Shown piece after piece: positions 34,984 to 44,872 of a stretch of 64,000 nucleotides of DNA (positions are counted from its first letter, which is position 1; each line of letters begins with the position of its first letter). The DNA comes from Bradyrhizobium hereditatis (GTDB taxonomy: Bacteria > Pseudomonadota > Alphaproteobacteria > Rhizobiales > Xanthobacteraceae). Under the pieces are notes generated by a model. That model searched no databases and had not been told where the DNA came from. It saw only the letters and a program-made list of their open reading frames with translations. The DNA lies in contig NZ_JAGKJK010000004.1 in NCBI RefSeq assembly GCF_020329435.1, positions 124,001 through 188,000 of the forward strand, read 5' to 3'. The translations under genes and the position numbers were made by a program.

Positions 34984-36597
34984 ATGCGCATCCGAATTTC
35001 GATGCTTCTTGCTGCCACAGCATTCGCCCTCGGATTTTCTCTTGGCCTGCCTACAATTTCAGCGCAAGCGGAGACCGTTGTGCGCTACGGCATATCGATG
35101 GCGGACATTCCGCTGACCACCGGCCAGCCCGACCGCGGCGCCGGCGCTTATCAGTTTTCGGCCTATACGATCTACGATCCCTTGATCGCCTGGGAAATGG
35201 ACGTCTCCGACCGGCCCGGCAAACTGGTGCCGGGGCTTGCGACCGAATGGAAGGTCGACGAGCAGGACAAGAAGAAATGGCGCTTCACCCTGCGCAAGGG
35301 CGTCAAGTTTCACGACGGAAGCGAGTTCAACGCCGACGCCGTAATCTGGAATCTCGACAAGGTGCTCAACGAGAAGGCACCGCAGTTCGACAAGCGGCAG
35401 AGCGCGCAGGTCAGGACACGCCTGCCTTCGGTGGCGAGCTACGCCAAGATCGACGACAACACGATCGAGATTACGACCAAGGCGATCGACTCTTTCTTCC
35501 CCTACCAGATGCTCTGGTTCCTGGTCTCCAGCCCCGCACAATATGAAAAGCTCGGCAAGGATTGGGACAAGTTCGCGAGCCAGCCCTCCGGCACCGGGCC
35601 ATTCAAGCTCACAAAGCTGGTGCCGCGCGAGCTCGCCGAGCTGACGAAGAACGGCGATTACTGGGACAAGAAGCGACTTCCGAAGGCCGACAAGATCGTG
35701 CTGATCCCAATGCCGGAGGCATTGACGCGCACCAATGCGCTGTTGGCGGGGCAGGTCGATCTGATCGAGACGCCGGCGCCGGATGCGGTGCCGCAGCTCA
35801 AATCCGCCGGCATGAAGATCGTCGACAACGTCACGCCGCATGTCTGGAATTATCACCTAAGCGTGCTGCCCGGCTCGCCCTGGACTGACATCCGCCTGCG
35901 CAAGGCGCTTAATCTTGCGATCGATCGCGAGGCGGTGGTCGGGCTGATGAACGGGCTCGCCAAACCCGCCAAGGGTCAGGTCGACCCGTCGAGCCCGTGG
36001 TTCGGCAAGCCGTCCTTCGAACTGAAATATGATGTCGCGGCGGCAAAGAAGCTTGTCGAGGAGGCCGGCTATTCGAAGGAGAAGCCGCTGAAGACGACCT
36101 TCATCATCGCGCAAGGCGGCACCGGACAGATGCTGTCGCTGCCGATGAACGAATTCCTGCAGCAGAGTTTCAAGGAGATCGGCATCGAGATCGACTTCAA
36201 GGTGGTCGAACTCGAGACGCTCTATACGCATTGGCGCAAGGGTGCAGCCGATGAAATGAACGCCGGCATCACCTCCAACAACATCGCCTATGTCACGTCA
36301 GATCCGCTCTATGCGATCGTGCGTTTCTTCCACTCCGGCCAGATCGCCCCTGTTGGCGTCAACTGGGGCGGCTACAGAAGTGCGAAGGTCGATGCGCTGA
36401 TCGACGAGGCCAAGCAGACTTTTGATGTCGCCAAGCAGGACGAGCTCTTGGCGCAGGCGCATGCGCTGATCGTCGACGACGCCACACTGGTCTGGGTGGT
36501 GCACGACACCAACCCGCATGCGCTGTCGCCGAAGGTGAAGAAGTTCGTGCAGGCGCAGCACTGGTTCCAGGACTTGACGCAGATTGGGCTGGAGTAG
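34984..36597 (+). CDS. ABC transporter substrate-binding protein (DppA-like paralog)
   Basis: A 537-residue SBP_bac_5 protein. The signal peptide ends near ISAQAE (about residue 29). VVRYGISMADIPLTTGQPDRG and TLRKGVKFHDGSEFNADAVIWN align directly with the divergent neighbour, so the pair arose by duplication. It has no permease genes of its own and ends in a convergent arrangement with the cyclase. It probably feeds the same DppBCDF complex with a different ligand. Confidence 0.93.
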   Translation: MRIRISMLLAATAFALGFSLGLPTISAQAETVVRYGISMADIPLTTGQPDRGAGAYQFSAYTIYDPLIAWEMDVSDRPGKLVPGLATEWKVDEQDKKKWRFTLRKGVKFHDGSEFNADAVIWNLDKVLNEKAPQFDKRQSAQVRTRLPSVASYAKIDDNTIEITTKAIDSFFPYQMLWFLVSSPAQYEKLGKDWDKFASQPSGTGPFKLTKLVPRELAELTKNGDYWDKKRLPKADKIVLIPMPEALTRTNALLAGQVDLIETPAPDAVPQLKSAGMKIVDNVTPHVWNYHLSVLPGSPWTDIRLRKALNLAIDREAVVGLMNGLAKPAKGQVDPSSPWFGKPSFELKYDVAAAKKLVEEAGYSKEKPLKTTFIIAQGGTGQMLSLPMNEFLQQSFKEIGIEIDFKVVELETLYTHWRKGAADEMNAGITSNNIAYVTSDPLYAIVRFFHSGQIAPVGVNWGGYRSAKVDALIDEAKQTFDVAKQDELLAQAHALIVDDATLVWVVHDTNPHALSPKVKKFVQAQHWFQDLTQIGLE

Positions 36598-36604
36598 GCC
36601 CGCT

Positions 36605-36693
36605 GTCATTGCCGGGCTTGACCCGGCAATCCATCTCCCTTCGCAAAATTCCTCTGAAGAGCGATGGATGCGCGGGTCAAGCCCGGCAATGAC
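36605..36693. repeat. Palindromic repeat between convergent genes
   Basis: Arms GTCATTGCCGGGCTTGACCCG and CGGGTCAAGCCCGGCAATGAC are perfect complements. The element separates the converging binding-protein and cyclase genes and is well placed to act as a bidirectional terminator. Confidence 0.85.
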
Positions 36694-36704
36694 GCGTTGC
36701 CGCG

Positions 36705-38930
36705 TCACTTCGTCAGCAGCGCAAACGCGCCGTTCCAATCCTCCGGCGGCGGATTTTTGAGATAATTGCGGATGCGCGCTTCGTACAATCCGTAGAGCAG
36801 CTCCAGCGCGTTCGCTTCGTCGGTCTTGCGGCCGCGCTCGATCGCGGCCAGTGCGCCGCTCCAATCGCGGCTGCGGTAGCAGGCGAGCATCTCGATCGTC
36901 AGATTGCGCAGGCGCTGGAAGCGTCCGGACTGCGCGACGTCATTGCGGCCGGCGATAGCGTAGATTACCTCCGGCTCCTTCTTGCCCTTCACCATGATGA
37001 AGTCGAGCTCGAGGATGGCGAACCTGTCCTTGACCGCGAGGGCGGTCTTCGAGCCGACAATGATGGGGAAGCCGTATTCCTTGGATTGCCCTTCCAGGCG
37101 CGAGGCCAGGTTGACGCTGTCGCCGAACACCGAATAGTCGAACTTGACGTCCGAGCCCATATTGCCGACCACGCAGGTGCCGGTGTTGAGGCCGACGCCG
37201 ATGTTGAGCGGAATGAACGGACGCCCCGCCTCCTTCGCTTCCTGCTCGCGCTCCCGGTTGAGTTCATCGACGCGCTCCAGCATGTCGATCGCCGCCTCGC
37301 AGGCGTTGACCTCGTGGTCCTTGTCATCGAGCGGCGCGTTCCAGAACGCCATGATGGCGTCGCCCATGTACTTGTCGATATATCCCCTGCGGTTGAGGAT
37401 CGCGTGGGTGAGCGGCGTCAGGAAACGATTCATCAGCGACGTCAGGCCCTGCGGATCGTCCTTGTAGGTCTCCGAGATCGAGGTGAAGCCGCGCATGTCC
37501 GAGAACATGATCGTCATCTCGCGCTCCTCGCCGCCGAGCACCAGCCGCTCCGGCTGCTGCGCCAGCTGCTCCACCAGGACAGGCGACATGTACTGGGCGA
37601 ATTGCGAGCGGATCTGCCGCCGCTGCTGTTGCTCGCGCACGAAGCTTGCGAAGATCAGCGTGAGATAGATCGAGGTGGTCGACATCAGCGGATAGGTGAA
37701 GTCGATCAGCAGCCGCTGCTGTGTGTAGAAATAGACGGACGTTCCGACCAGCACGCTTGCAAACGCGCTCCCAACGACGACGAGCGAGACCGGACCGAAC
37801 AGCGGCGCGAACGCAATCACCAGCAGCCCGAACAGCATCGCCGCGGCGAATTCGAGCACGATGCCGTAGATCGGCTGCGAGATCACCGCGCCGGTCAGCG
37901 CGCTCTCGAGCACCTGGGCATGGATCTCCACGCCCGGCATGGCGCGCGCGACCGGCGTCGTCTTGATGTCGTTGAGGCCGACCGCCGAGGTACCGATCAC
38001 GACCAGCTTGCCCGATATCATGTCGGGCGCGACGTTCTTCTCCAGGACGTTGACCGCCGGAACGTAGATCGAGGCATCGTTGCGGGCGTAATGGACCCAG
38101 AGCTGGCCGTTAAGGTCGACCGGAATCTGGACGCTCCCGATGCCCAGACTCTTGATCCCGCCCTTCTCTGCCTTGATCAGGATGGTGCCGGAACCGGTGG
38201 CGACGCGGAGCATCTCGAAGGTCAGCGACGGCATGGTCTGGCCCTGCGCCAGCATGATCATCGGCACCCGCCGCACGATGCCATCGCGCTCGGGCTTGAT
38301 CGTGAACAGGCCGCGCCCGGCGGCGGCGTGTTCCAGCACCGGCACGTTGCGCAGGAGGCCGGGGAATTCGAACATGAAGCGCTGCGGCTCTTCGCCGAGC
38401 ATCGCAAGGCCGGTCACCGGCAGCGTCTTGTCGAGGGCCGCGATCTCCTCCGGCAGGCCGGACTCGCCGAGCACGACGCGCGACTTGCGAATCGCATCGG
38501 CCAAGATCTGGTCGTTGCTCGGCAGCGTGCGCAGCTTGGCGCGGGTTTCCTCATCGAGCTGCGGGAAGGTCTCGGCCGCCACGGCCGGGTTGAGCCGGTC
38601 GGGTTCCGAAAACACCGCGTCGAAGGCGATCACGACGGCGCCGAGCCTCGTCAGTTCGGTGACGAGATCGGCGATCCGCGTGCGCGGCCACGGCCACTGC
38701 CCGAGCTTTTCCAGGCTCTTGTCATCGATGTCCACGATGGTGACCGGACGCACGGTCTTCTTGCGCGGGTCAATGCGCTGGAAGGCGTCAAACGTCCTGA
38801 CACGGATTTCCTCCACCGGCGCCGGATCGGCGACGCGCAGCGCAGCGAACCCGATCAGGAGCACAAGGCAGAGCAGCCGGGCATAGCCGATGCGCCGCTT
38901 GAACCACCTTGGTAGGGGTCGGAGCTTCAT
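36705..38930 (-). CDS. CHASE2-domain adenylate/guanylate cyclase
   Basis: A 741-residue membrane sensor cyclase. After an N-terminal helix (about 18-36) comes an extracytoplasmic CHASE2 domain (about 50-335, with VTIVDIDDKSLEKLGQWPWPRTRIADLV). Three C-terminal helices of CHASE2 type (about 345-425) lead to the class III cyclase domain. The catalytic metal Asp residues appear in MFSDMRGFTSISE and YMGDAIMAFWNAP; the substrate region is DVKFDYSVFGDSVNLASRLEG. It lies 90 bp downstream of the giant FecR/VCBS gene on the same strand, a pairing seen repeatedly in this order of bacteria. It may sense envelope state and signal through cAMP. Confidence 0.93.
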   Translation of the reverse strand: MKLRPLPRWFKRRIGYARLLCLVLLIGFAALRVADPAPVEEIRVRTFDAFQRIDPRKKTVRPVTIVDIDDKSLEKLGQWPWPRTRIADLVTELTRLGAVVIAFDAVFSEPDRLNPAVAAETFPQLDEETRAKLRTLPSNDQILADAIRKSRVVLGESGLPEEIAALDKTLPVTGLAMLGEEPQRFMFEFPGLLRNVPVLEHAAAGRGLFTIKPERDGIVRRVPMIMLAQGQTMPSLTFEMLRVATGSGTILIKAEKGGIKSLGIGSVQIPVDLNGQLWVHYARNDASIYVPAVNVLEKNVAPDMISGKLVVIGTSAVGLNDIKTTPVARAMPGVEIHAQVLESALTGAVISQPIYGIVLEFAAAMLFGLLVIAFAPLFGPVSLVVVGSAFASVLVGTSVYFYTQQRLLIDFTYPLMSTTSIYLTLIFASFVREQQQRRQIRSQFAQYMSPVLVEQLAQQPERLVLGGEEREMTIMFSDMRGFTSISETYKDDPQGLTSLMNRFLTPLTHAILNRRGYIDKYMGDAIMAFWNAPLDDKDHEVNACEAAIDMLERVDELNREREQEAKEAGRPFIPLNIGVGLNTGTCVVGNMGSDVKFDYSVFGDSVNLASRLEGQSKEYGFPIIVGSKTALAVKDRFAILELDFIMVKGKKEPEVIYAIAGRNDVAQSGRFQRLRNLTIEMLACYRSRDWSGALAAIERGRKTDEANALELLYGLYEARIRNYLKNPPPEDWNGAFALLTK

Positions 38931-39019
38931 GGCGTGGATTGTTGGCTAACTGAGAGCGCCAGACAAGCCAGAAGATGGCATCGATATCCTGAATTGGCAC
39001 GGACGGCGAAGGGCCATTC

Positions 39020-42000
39020 TCAGTGATACGGCGACACGATGAAGTCGCTCGCATGCAAGGTAGTCGCGTGGAGCCCCTTTAAGGTGATGGTGTCGCCAGT
39101 CTCAAGCATGATCAGCTTGTCGTCCCCACTCGTCGTCACATGGTCTGGATTTGCAAGCCATGCGGTGATGTTTTCGGCGTTCACGAAGTGGGCGAACGCA
39201 CGGAGATCGATATGGTCCTCACCCTGCGTGAAGTCGGTGATGACATCGGCGCTCGGGTCGTATTGGGATTCTGGCGCAAACACGAACTGGTCGGCTTTGG
39301 CGTTGCCGGTCAGCGTATCATTGCCTTCCGTTGCGAAGATAACGTCTTTTTCGCACGTCCCATCGAGCGTAGCGCCACCCCAACCGGATTGCTGGAACAC
39401 GAAATTCAAGATGCCGCTTTGGCCATTTGCGTCCGTTGCAGTCACCGTGACGATGTCGTTTACCTTGGTATCGCCGTTGTAATCCGTCGGCGTGTAAATG
39501 ATGCCGTTGGCAAACTGGGCATTGACTTCCGAAACGTTGCCCACATCTACCGGTGAAAGCGTGCCATGCAAAGCGCTTGCCGTGATCGTCACATCGGACG
39601 CCTGGTCGTCATCAGACAAGTTGATGTCAAAGAGGGTGGTGATAACTGCGGCGTCTCCGCTCTCCTCAACCCAGATGCTTTCGGCGCTCAACACGGGAGC
39701 CTGATTGACGCCCGTTACGGTGACCTTGAGATGGCCGTTCGTCCCCAGCGCGCCGTCGGAGGCTGTGTAGGTGAATTCATCGTGCGCAGTTAGGCCTTGA
39801 CCGAGCGCGGCCACCGCGGCGGCCTGCTCGGTCGTTACTCCGAGCGTGTAAGTGTAGTTGCCGGTCGCCTGATCAATGACAACCCGGCCATACGTGCCAT
39901 CAACCGTAAAGTAGCCGGACGCCGCGACGCCGTTGACGACGTTAGACACGGAAAGCGTGTCGTGTTCAGCGTCGGTGTCGTTGGCGAGCAGGTGACCCGA
40001 GATACTTCCCGTACGGCCCGCAATTGATGCGACATCGTCGGTCGTGACCGGCGCGTCGTTGACCGGCGTGATGTCGATGGTCGCGGTGGCGGTTGCGGTC
40101 TGGCTGCCGCCCGATCCGCTGTTGCCACCGTCGCTGACGGATAGCGTCAGCGCGGTCGATGCGCTAGGAGTGTCCGAATTCGCGGTGAAGCTGATCGTAC
40201 CGGAATTTTCCCCGGCGAGCAGCGCTTCGATGTCGTCGAGCAGTCCGGTGATCGTCACAGAGGACGTGCCGTTGCCGGTGATCGAAACGGCGTTTCCACC
40301 CAGATCGACGTCCAGGATGCCTTCGCCGACGGAGAGGGTCACCGTTTCGGTGCCGCCATTGCCATCGATATCAGCGACATGCAAGCCGGTGCCGCTGATG
40401 ACCAGCGGAGTTTGTTCAGTCGTAGCGTAGTGCGCCGCAGGCGCGGCCGCAGTCGGCGCGTCGTTGACCGCCATCACCGTCAGCGTTGCAGTATCCGACG
40501 TCAGGGAGAAGCCGGTAGAGCCGCCCGATGCCGAGACGTCCGCCATGGTGCCATGGATGCCCGTCGTTTGATCCCACGCCACATACGTGAACGTGTCCGT
40601 ACCGCCGTGTTCACCGTCGGGAACGAACCTGACCATGTCGGTCGCCGCCAGCAGCAAGGCTGAGCCGACCGACACCGCCGGGAAGGCGACGAACGTGCTG
40701 CCGTCGGTGGAATATTCCCAGTGGCCATGCGCGCGGGTCGTAGCGGTGATTGCGATGCCTTGCAGCGCGCCGTGATCGACGTCGGCAATGCTGGCTCCAA
40801 GGAACGAGGCGACGGTCTGGCCGGCATTCACGGTCTCGTCCTCGGTAAGCGTGGTCAGCGTGGGAGCCGCCGCGGTCAGGACCGGCGCGTCGTTGCTACC
40901 GATGATGGTGATCGTGAAAGTCTCTGACGTGATCCCGCCATCGCCATCGTTGATCGCGACCGTATAGGTCAGCGTCAGGACCTCGCTCTTAGCGAGATAG
41001 TCGAACGCGGTCGAGGCCGCGGAGAAGGACAGGTTGACCGAGCCGTCGGAGGAACCGGCAGGCTTGCTTACCGCGCCAGGGGCCACCAGGGCGATCAGCG
41101 CCGTCTCGTCAAGCGCAAGGCCGGCAGTGACGCCGGACGCCACCGCTCCGGTGATGGTTGCGGTGTGGCCGACATCTGACAGGTCGAGGTCGGTGAAGGT
41201 GACCGGAATTGTCGTCGTCAGCGCTGCGGTATCGCTCGGCTCGGTCAGGCCCTGCTGTGCGATGGCGACAATTTCAGGCGCGTCGTTGCTGCCATTGATC
41301 GTAATGACGACATCCTGCGAGATGAGACCGCCATGATGGTCGTCGATCTCTACCATATAGGTCAGCGTGACCGTCTCGCCGTCAGCAAGATAGTCGAAAT
41401 AGCTGTCCGGCGCCGAGAACGACCAGTTCTGCACGCCCTGCACGCCGTCGGTGGCGTCGCTTAGCGGATCCAGCGACAGCCAGCTGAGTTGGACCGAGCC
41501 ATTGGCAAGCCCCGCCGTCACGCCGGAAGCGCTGACGCCAGCGATGTTGACCTCATGCGTATCGGTCAGGTCGGCATCGATGAACGTGATCGCGCCGCTC
41601 GCCGTGTCCGGCGCGGGCGAACCGTGGGTATTGGCCTTTTCCGCAATGATCGCGACTTGCGGATCGCTGGTGATGTCGACCGTATCATTGCTGCCGGTGA
41701 CCGTAACGGTGATCGGCTTGGTCACCACGCCACCGTGTCCGTCATTGACCGTTGCAGTGTAGGTCAGAGTCAGGATCTCGGCGTCGGCAAGGAAATCGAA
41801 CGCGCCGTCGGCTGCACTATAGCTCCAGCTCGCCGATCCGTTGTTGGTATTGCCGGCAACCTGCACCACCGTCAGCGGCTCATCGACAGCGGCGATCGCC
41901 GCGAGTTGCTTGGCCGTGAGCTGTGAAGTGATGTCGACGCTGGATGCGTTGAGGTAGCTGAACGAGCTAAAAGCGGCGCTCGCCACCGGCCGGTCCGTCA

Positions 42001-44188
42001 GGTCAACGTCGGTGAAGCTAATGGTGCCGGACGCGACATGGAGCGTGTTGGAGCCGGTCGGATTCGGCTGGTTGACGTTGGAAAGCTCGGCAAAAGCGTA
42101 GCTGGTGGTGGTGATGGTCGGCACATCGTTCGTGCCGACCACAACGACGTCCGCGCCCTTGATCGTGACGGTGATCGGCGTGGAGACGACGCCGCCATGG
42201 CCGTCGTCGACCTGGGCGACATAGTTGAGGGTCAGCGTCTCGCCTTCGGCGATGAAGTCGAACTTGCTGTCCTCGATGCTGTAGGTCCAGGTCGCCGAGC
42301 CGGTGTTGGTGTTGCCGGACGCCTGCGCCACGCTCAGCGGTACTTCGACGGCCAGGATCGCTGCCAACTGCTCCGGCGTCAGCGTCGCGGTGATGTCATT
42401 GCCCTCGGCGTCGTAGTAGCGGAACGGATCGGTCGTGGAGATCGCTGCGCTGACAATGGGACGGTCGGTCAGATCGACATCGGCGAAGGTGATGGTGCCG
42501 CTCACGGTATCGATCGCCGTATTGCCGGTACCGATCCGCTCCGTGATCGCGCCGCCGGTTGCCGAGAGCGTTGGCTTGTCGTTGGTGCCGGTGACGACGA
42601 TCGTAAACGGCACGAACGCCGTTTCGTTGTTCGGCGCATAATTGTTATCGACTCGCGCCATGTAGGTCAGCTGCAGCGTCTCGCCGGCGGCGAGGAAGTC
42701 GAACGCGCCATCGGGGACGTTGTAGGTCCAGGTCGCCGTGCCGAAGTTCTTGCCGTTCGGGTCCTGCGCCACGACCAGCGGCACCTCGACGGCCTTGATC
42801 GCCGCCTCTTGCTGCGTCGTCAGCGTAGCGGTGACGTCGGCGCCCTGCGCGTCCTGATAGGTAAAGGAAGAAAACTGCGCACTGACGCTCGGGGTGTCGC
42901 CAACATTGATGTCGAGATAGTTGACCACGCCGGAGATGCTGTTGATCGCAGAGCTCGCGGTCACATCGACGCGTTCGGTCGTGGCGCCGCCGAACGCGGC
43001 CGCCAGCGGCGGGCCCGGAATATGCTGGAGCCTTTCGACCGGCGCCGGATCCGGAGCAACCGCAACTCTCTCCGGGATGTTGACGAACTGCAGCGTGACC
43101 GGGATGAACTCGTTGCTGGCCAGCTTGAGGAACACCGTTTCCGGGACGATCGAGTCGGTGAAATTGGTCGTGAGCTTGGTGTTCGGGTTGTTCAGGTCAC
43201 TGAACTTCAGCGAAAACACGTCGCTGATGATCTTCTGCGCGTCGGGCGACAGTTGCACCGAGGACTGGAAGCTGACTGCGCCCTGCCCGTTGATGATCGT
43301 CTGCGTGCCGGCCCGGTTCACGGTCGCGATCGGCGTCAGCGTGGTCTTGTCGAACAGGATGTAGGAGCCGGTGGTGCCGTCGGGCTCGACCAGCACCTGG
43401 AATTTCGCCGGCGGCGCGATACCCGAGCCGGGCACCTCGAAGTCGATCTCGACCAGCACCGCGGTGCCGCGGATACCCATGGTCGCGACCGGGGTGTCGA
43501 CCTTCATGTCGCCTTTCTTGGCGGTGGCCCCGGCGACGAAGGAGATCGTGCCCTGCACCAGGCTGAGCAGCGACTTGTTGTCCGACCCGTTGGGGTCGTA
43601 GACCATTTCGTTGAGCACCATCCTGGCGTTCGAGGCGAGGCCGAACACGGTTCCATCGATGAAAGTGATGCCGAGCGTCGAATCCGAACCGGACTGGACG
43701 ACGTCGCCTTTATGAACGGTATCGCCCTGGTTCAGGATGATCGCCACGCCGTTGCGGATCGCGGTTGCGTTCCCGCTCAGCTTGGTGACATGCCCGATGA
43801 TGGCGGGCGCGACGCTGGCGCTGCCGTCAGCCTGCGCGAGCTGGGTGTGGCCGGCGAGCGCGTTGACGATGTCGCCGGTGAGATGGGCGCCATCAGGCGA
43901 GGCCAGCGCAGCGCGTTTCTCGCCCTTGAAGTAATCGCGCAGCACGACTTCGCGGTCGGGGCTGGTGAGGATCAGGTCGACGCCGGTCCGCTTGAACTCG
44001 CCATGGAACAGCAGATGGGCATCAGAAATGACGATGGCGTCGGAAGGCGCCTGTGTCGAAACCTTGTCGACGTGGAACTTGCTGGGGGACGAAAGATGAC
44101 CGTGCGGTGACAGCAGCGGCCCGAGATCCGCATCCACGCCGGAAATTGGGTCGAGGCCACCCGATCCGAATTTGCCGGCATAGTTCAA
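39020..44188 (-). CDS. Giant FecR-domain/VCBS-repeat secreted protein
   Basis: A 1722-residue repeat protein, probably exported by a type I system. The start codon is TTG at 44188; an in-frame stop lies just upstream and no ATG is available. Residues 130-260 form a FecR-like domain (VTKLSGNATAIRNGVAIILNQGD, TPVATMGIRGTAVLVEI). From about residue 404 come at least five VCBS/cadherin-like repeats of roughly 115 residues, each with SGTITFxDVDLTDRP and FDFLAxGETLxLTY, then diverged repeats. The C terminus has one RTX-like GNDTLTGNAKADQFVF and DVITDFTQGEDHIDLRAF, a type I secretion target domain. A surface adhesin role is inferred. Confidence 0.88.
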   Translation of the reverse strand: MNYAGKFGSGGLDPISGVDADLGPLLSPHGHLSSPSKFHVDKVSTQAPSDAIVISDAHLLFHGEFKRTGVDLILTSPDREVVLRDYFKGEKRAALASPDGAHLTGDIVNALAGHTQLAQADGSASVAPAIIGHVTKLSGNATAIRNGVAIILNQGDTVHKGDVVQSGSDSTLGITFIDGTVFGLASNARMVLNEMVYDPNGSDNKSLLSLVQGTISFVAGATAKKGDMKVDTPVATMGIRGTAVLVEIDFEVPGSGIAPPAKFQVLVEPDGTTGSYILFDKTTLTPIATVNRAGTQTIINGQGAVSFQSSVQLSPDAQKIISDVFSLKFSDLNNPNTKLTTNFTDSIVPETVFLKLASNEFIPVTLQFVNIPERVAVAPDPAPVERLQHIPGPPLAAAFGGATTERVDVTASSAINSISGVVNYLDINVGDTPSVSAQFSSFTYQDAQGADVTATLTTQQEAAIKAVEVPLVVAQDPNGKNFGTATWTYNVPDGAFDFLAAGETLQLTYMARVDNNYAPNNETAFVPFTIVVTGTNDKPTLSATGGAITERIGTGNTAIDTVSGTITFADVDLTDRPIVSAAISTTDPFRYYDAEGNDITATLTPEQLAAILAVEVPLSVAQASGNTNTGSATWTYSIEDSKFDFIAEGETLTLNYVAQVDDGHGGVVSTPITVTIKGADVVVVGTNDVPTITTTSYAFAELSNVNQPNPTGSNTLHVASGTISFTDVDLTDRPVASAAFSSFSYLNASSVDITSQLTAKQLAAIAAVDEPLTVVQVAGNTNNGSASWSYSAADGAFDFLADAEILTLTYTATVNDGHGGVVTKPITVTVTGSNDTVDITSDPQVAIIAEKANTHGSPAPDTASGAITFIDADLTDTHEVNIAGVSASGVTAGLANGSVQLSWLSLDPLSDATDGVQGVQNWSFSAPDSYFDYLADGETVTLTYMVEIDDHHGGLISQDVVITINGSNDAPEIVAIAQQGLTEPSDTAALTTTIPVTFTDLDLSDVGHTATITGAVASGVTAGLALDETALIALVAPGAVSKPAGSSDGSVNLSFSAASTAFDYLAKSEVLTLTYTVAINDGDGGITSETFTITIIGSNDAPVLTAAAPTLTTLTEDETVNAGQTVASFLGASIADVDHGALQGIAITATTRAHGHWEYSTDGSTFVAFPAVSVGSALLLAATDMVRFVPDGEHGGTDTFTYVAWDQTTGIHGTMADVSASGGSTGFSLTSDTATLTVMAVNDAPTAAAPAAHYATTEQTPLVISGTGLHVADIDGNGGTETVTLSVGEGILDVDLGGNAVSITGNGTSSVTITGLLDDIEALLAGENSGTISFTANSDTPSASTALTLSVSDGGNSGSGGSQTATATATIDITPVNDAPVTTDDVASIAGRTGSISGHLLANDTDAEHDTLSVSNVVNGVAASGYFTVDGTYGRVVIDQATGNYTYTLGVTTEQAAAVAALGQGLTAHDEFTYTASDGALGTNGHLKVTVTGVNQAPVLSAESIWVEESGDAAVITTLFDINLSDDDQASDVTITASALHGTLSPVDVGNVSEVNAQFANGIIYTPTDYNGDTKVNDIVTVTATDANGQSGILNFVFQQSGWGGATLDGTCEKDVIFATEGNDTLTGNAKADQFVFAPESQYDPSADVITDFTQGEDHIDLRAFAHFVNAENITAWLANPDHVTTSGDDKLIMLETGDTITLKGLHATTLHASDFIVSPYH

Positions 44189-44872
44189 TGATGCACCAGA
44201 GCTAAATGGTTAATAAGTATGAAATTTCCCTGCAAAGTTTTCATACCATGCAGGTAAGGAACACAAAAGCACATGCGGCGCGATACCCCCAATATGGGGT
44301 AAGTCGGCAACAGACCCAAAAGGTCCGGATAAAATTGTCGGGCGACAGTTTGGCAAGGAAAAGGCGGCGTTTGCCGCGGGCCGCTTAAAAAATAGGCACA
44401 GCCTTCCCAAGACATAAAGATAAGCAGTCTTAATACCTTACCTTTGCCGCCGCGCTGCGGTTGCCCCGTGCTAAGGAATGCGACATCCGCCCAAGGCTGA
44501 CCAGTTCGCCGGATTCATGGGAAGCCGTCACCCCTTCAAGCATCCGGAACGGTTGCAATCGCGCACCGAGCGATTCGGCGAGCAAGGTTAATTCGGATGA
44601 CCTGTGACCCTTTCGCAACCGTAAACTTTCGCGCCGTATGCCGCAGCCTGCCCCCGGATAGCCGAGCGGCCTTGATGAGCGTCGAATCGAGCCGATCGAT
44701 AAAGTCCTCTGCAAAGCGGCAAGGCGGCGTTCACGTCGTTTCGCAAACTCCCGACCGGCTCCCCCTCGTTTTAAACGGATCAAAAGCGCCGTTGCCCATC
44801 CTGACCATTCTGAAATGATCCGGTCACGAGCAGGCAGAGCAAGCCCGCCGATGCCCGGACAAGGGGTGTCAG
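44189..44872. other. Divergent intergenic region between adhesin and LapG-like gene
   Basis: 684 bp, AT-richer than the genes near 44200-44420, that must hold promoters for the giant protein and the protease. Inverted repeats stand out: TACCCC-N6-GGGGTA at 44284-44301, TGTCG-GG-CGACA near 44335-44346, and CGGATCA/TGATCCG flanking about 44776-44822. A minus-strand open frame (44430-45002) is Arg/Ser-rich and was judged non-coding. Confidence 0.6.
44284..44301. promoter_or_regulatory. Palindromic candidate operator
   Basis: A perfect inverted repeat, TACCCC-CAATAT-GGGGTA, about 100 bp upstream of the giant protein's start. It is symmetric with a 6-nt AT-rich centre, as dimeric regulator sites often are. 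The regulator is unknown. Confidence 0.45.

Noticed and set aside
37086..38915. 609-residue plus-strand open frame opposite the cyclase
   Set aside because: It is a shadow of the CHASE2 cyclase, Arg/His/Asp-rich with no domain pattern and no ribosome site.
42038..44110. 690-residue open frame on the plus strand, opposite the giant VCBS gene
   Set aside because: It is antisense to the FecR/VCBS gene, has strong Arg/Asp bias and no family features. Repeated sense codons in GC-rich DNA produce such open antisense frames.
39020..44188. Direct repeats inside the giant gene as a possible CRISPR or satellite array
   Set aside because: The repeats are protein-level, diverged and in frame (about 115 residues each), so they are VCBS domains, not a DNA repeat array.
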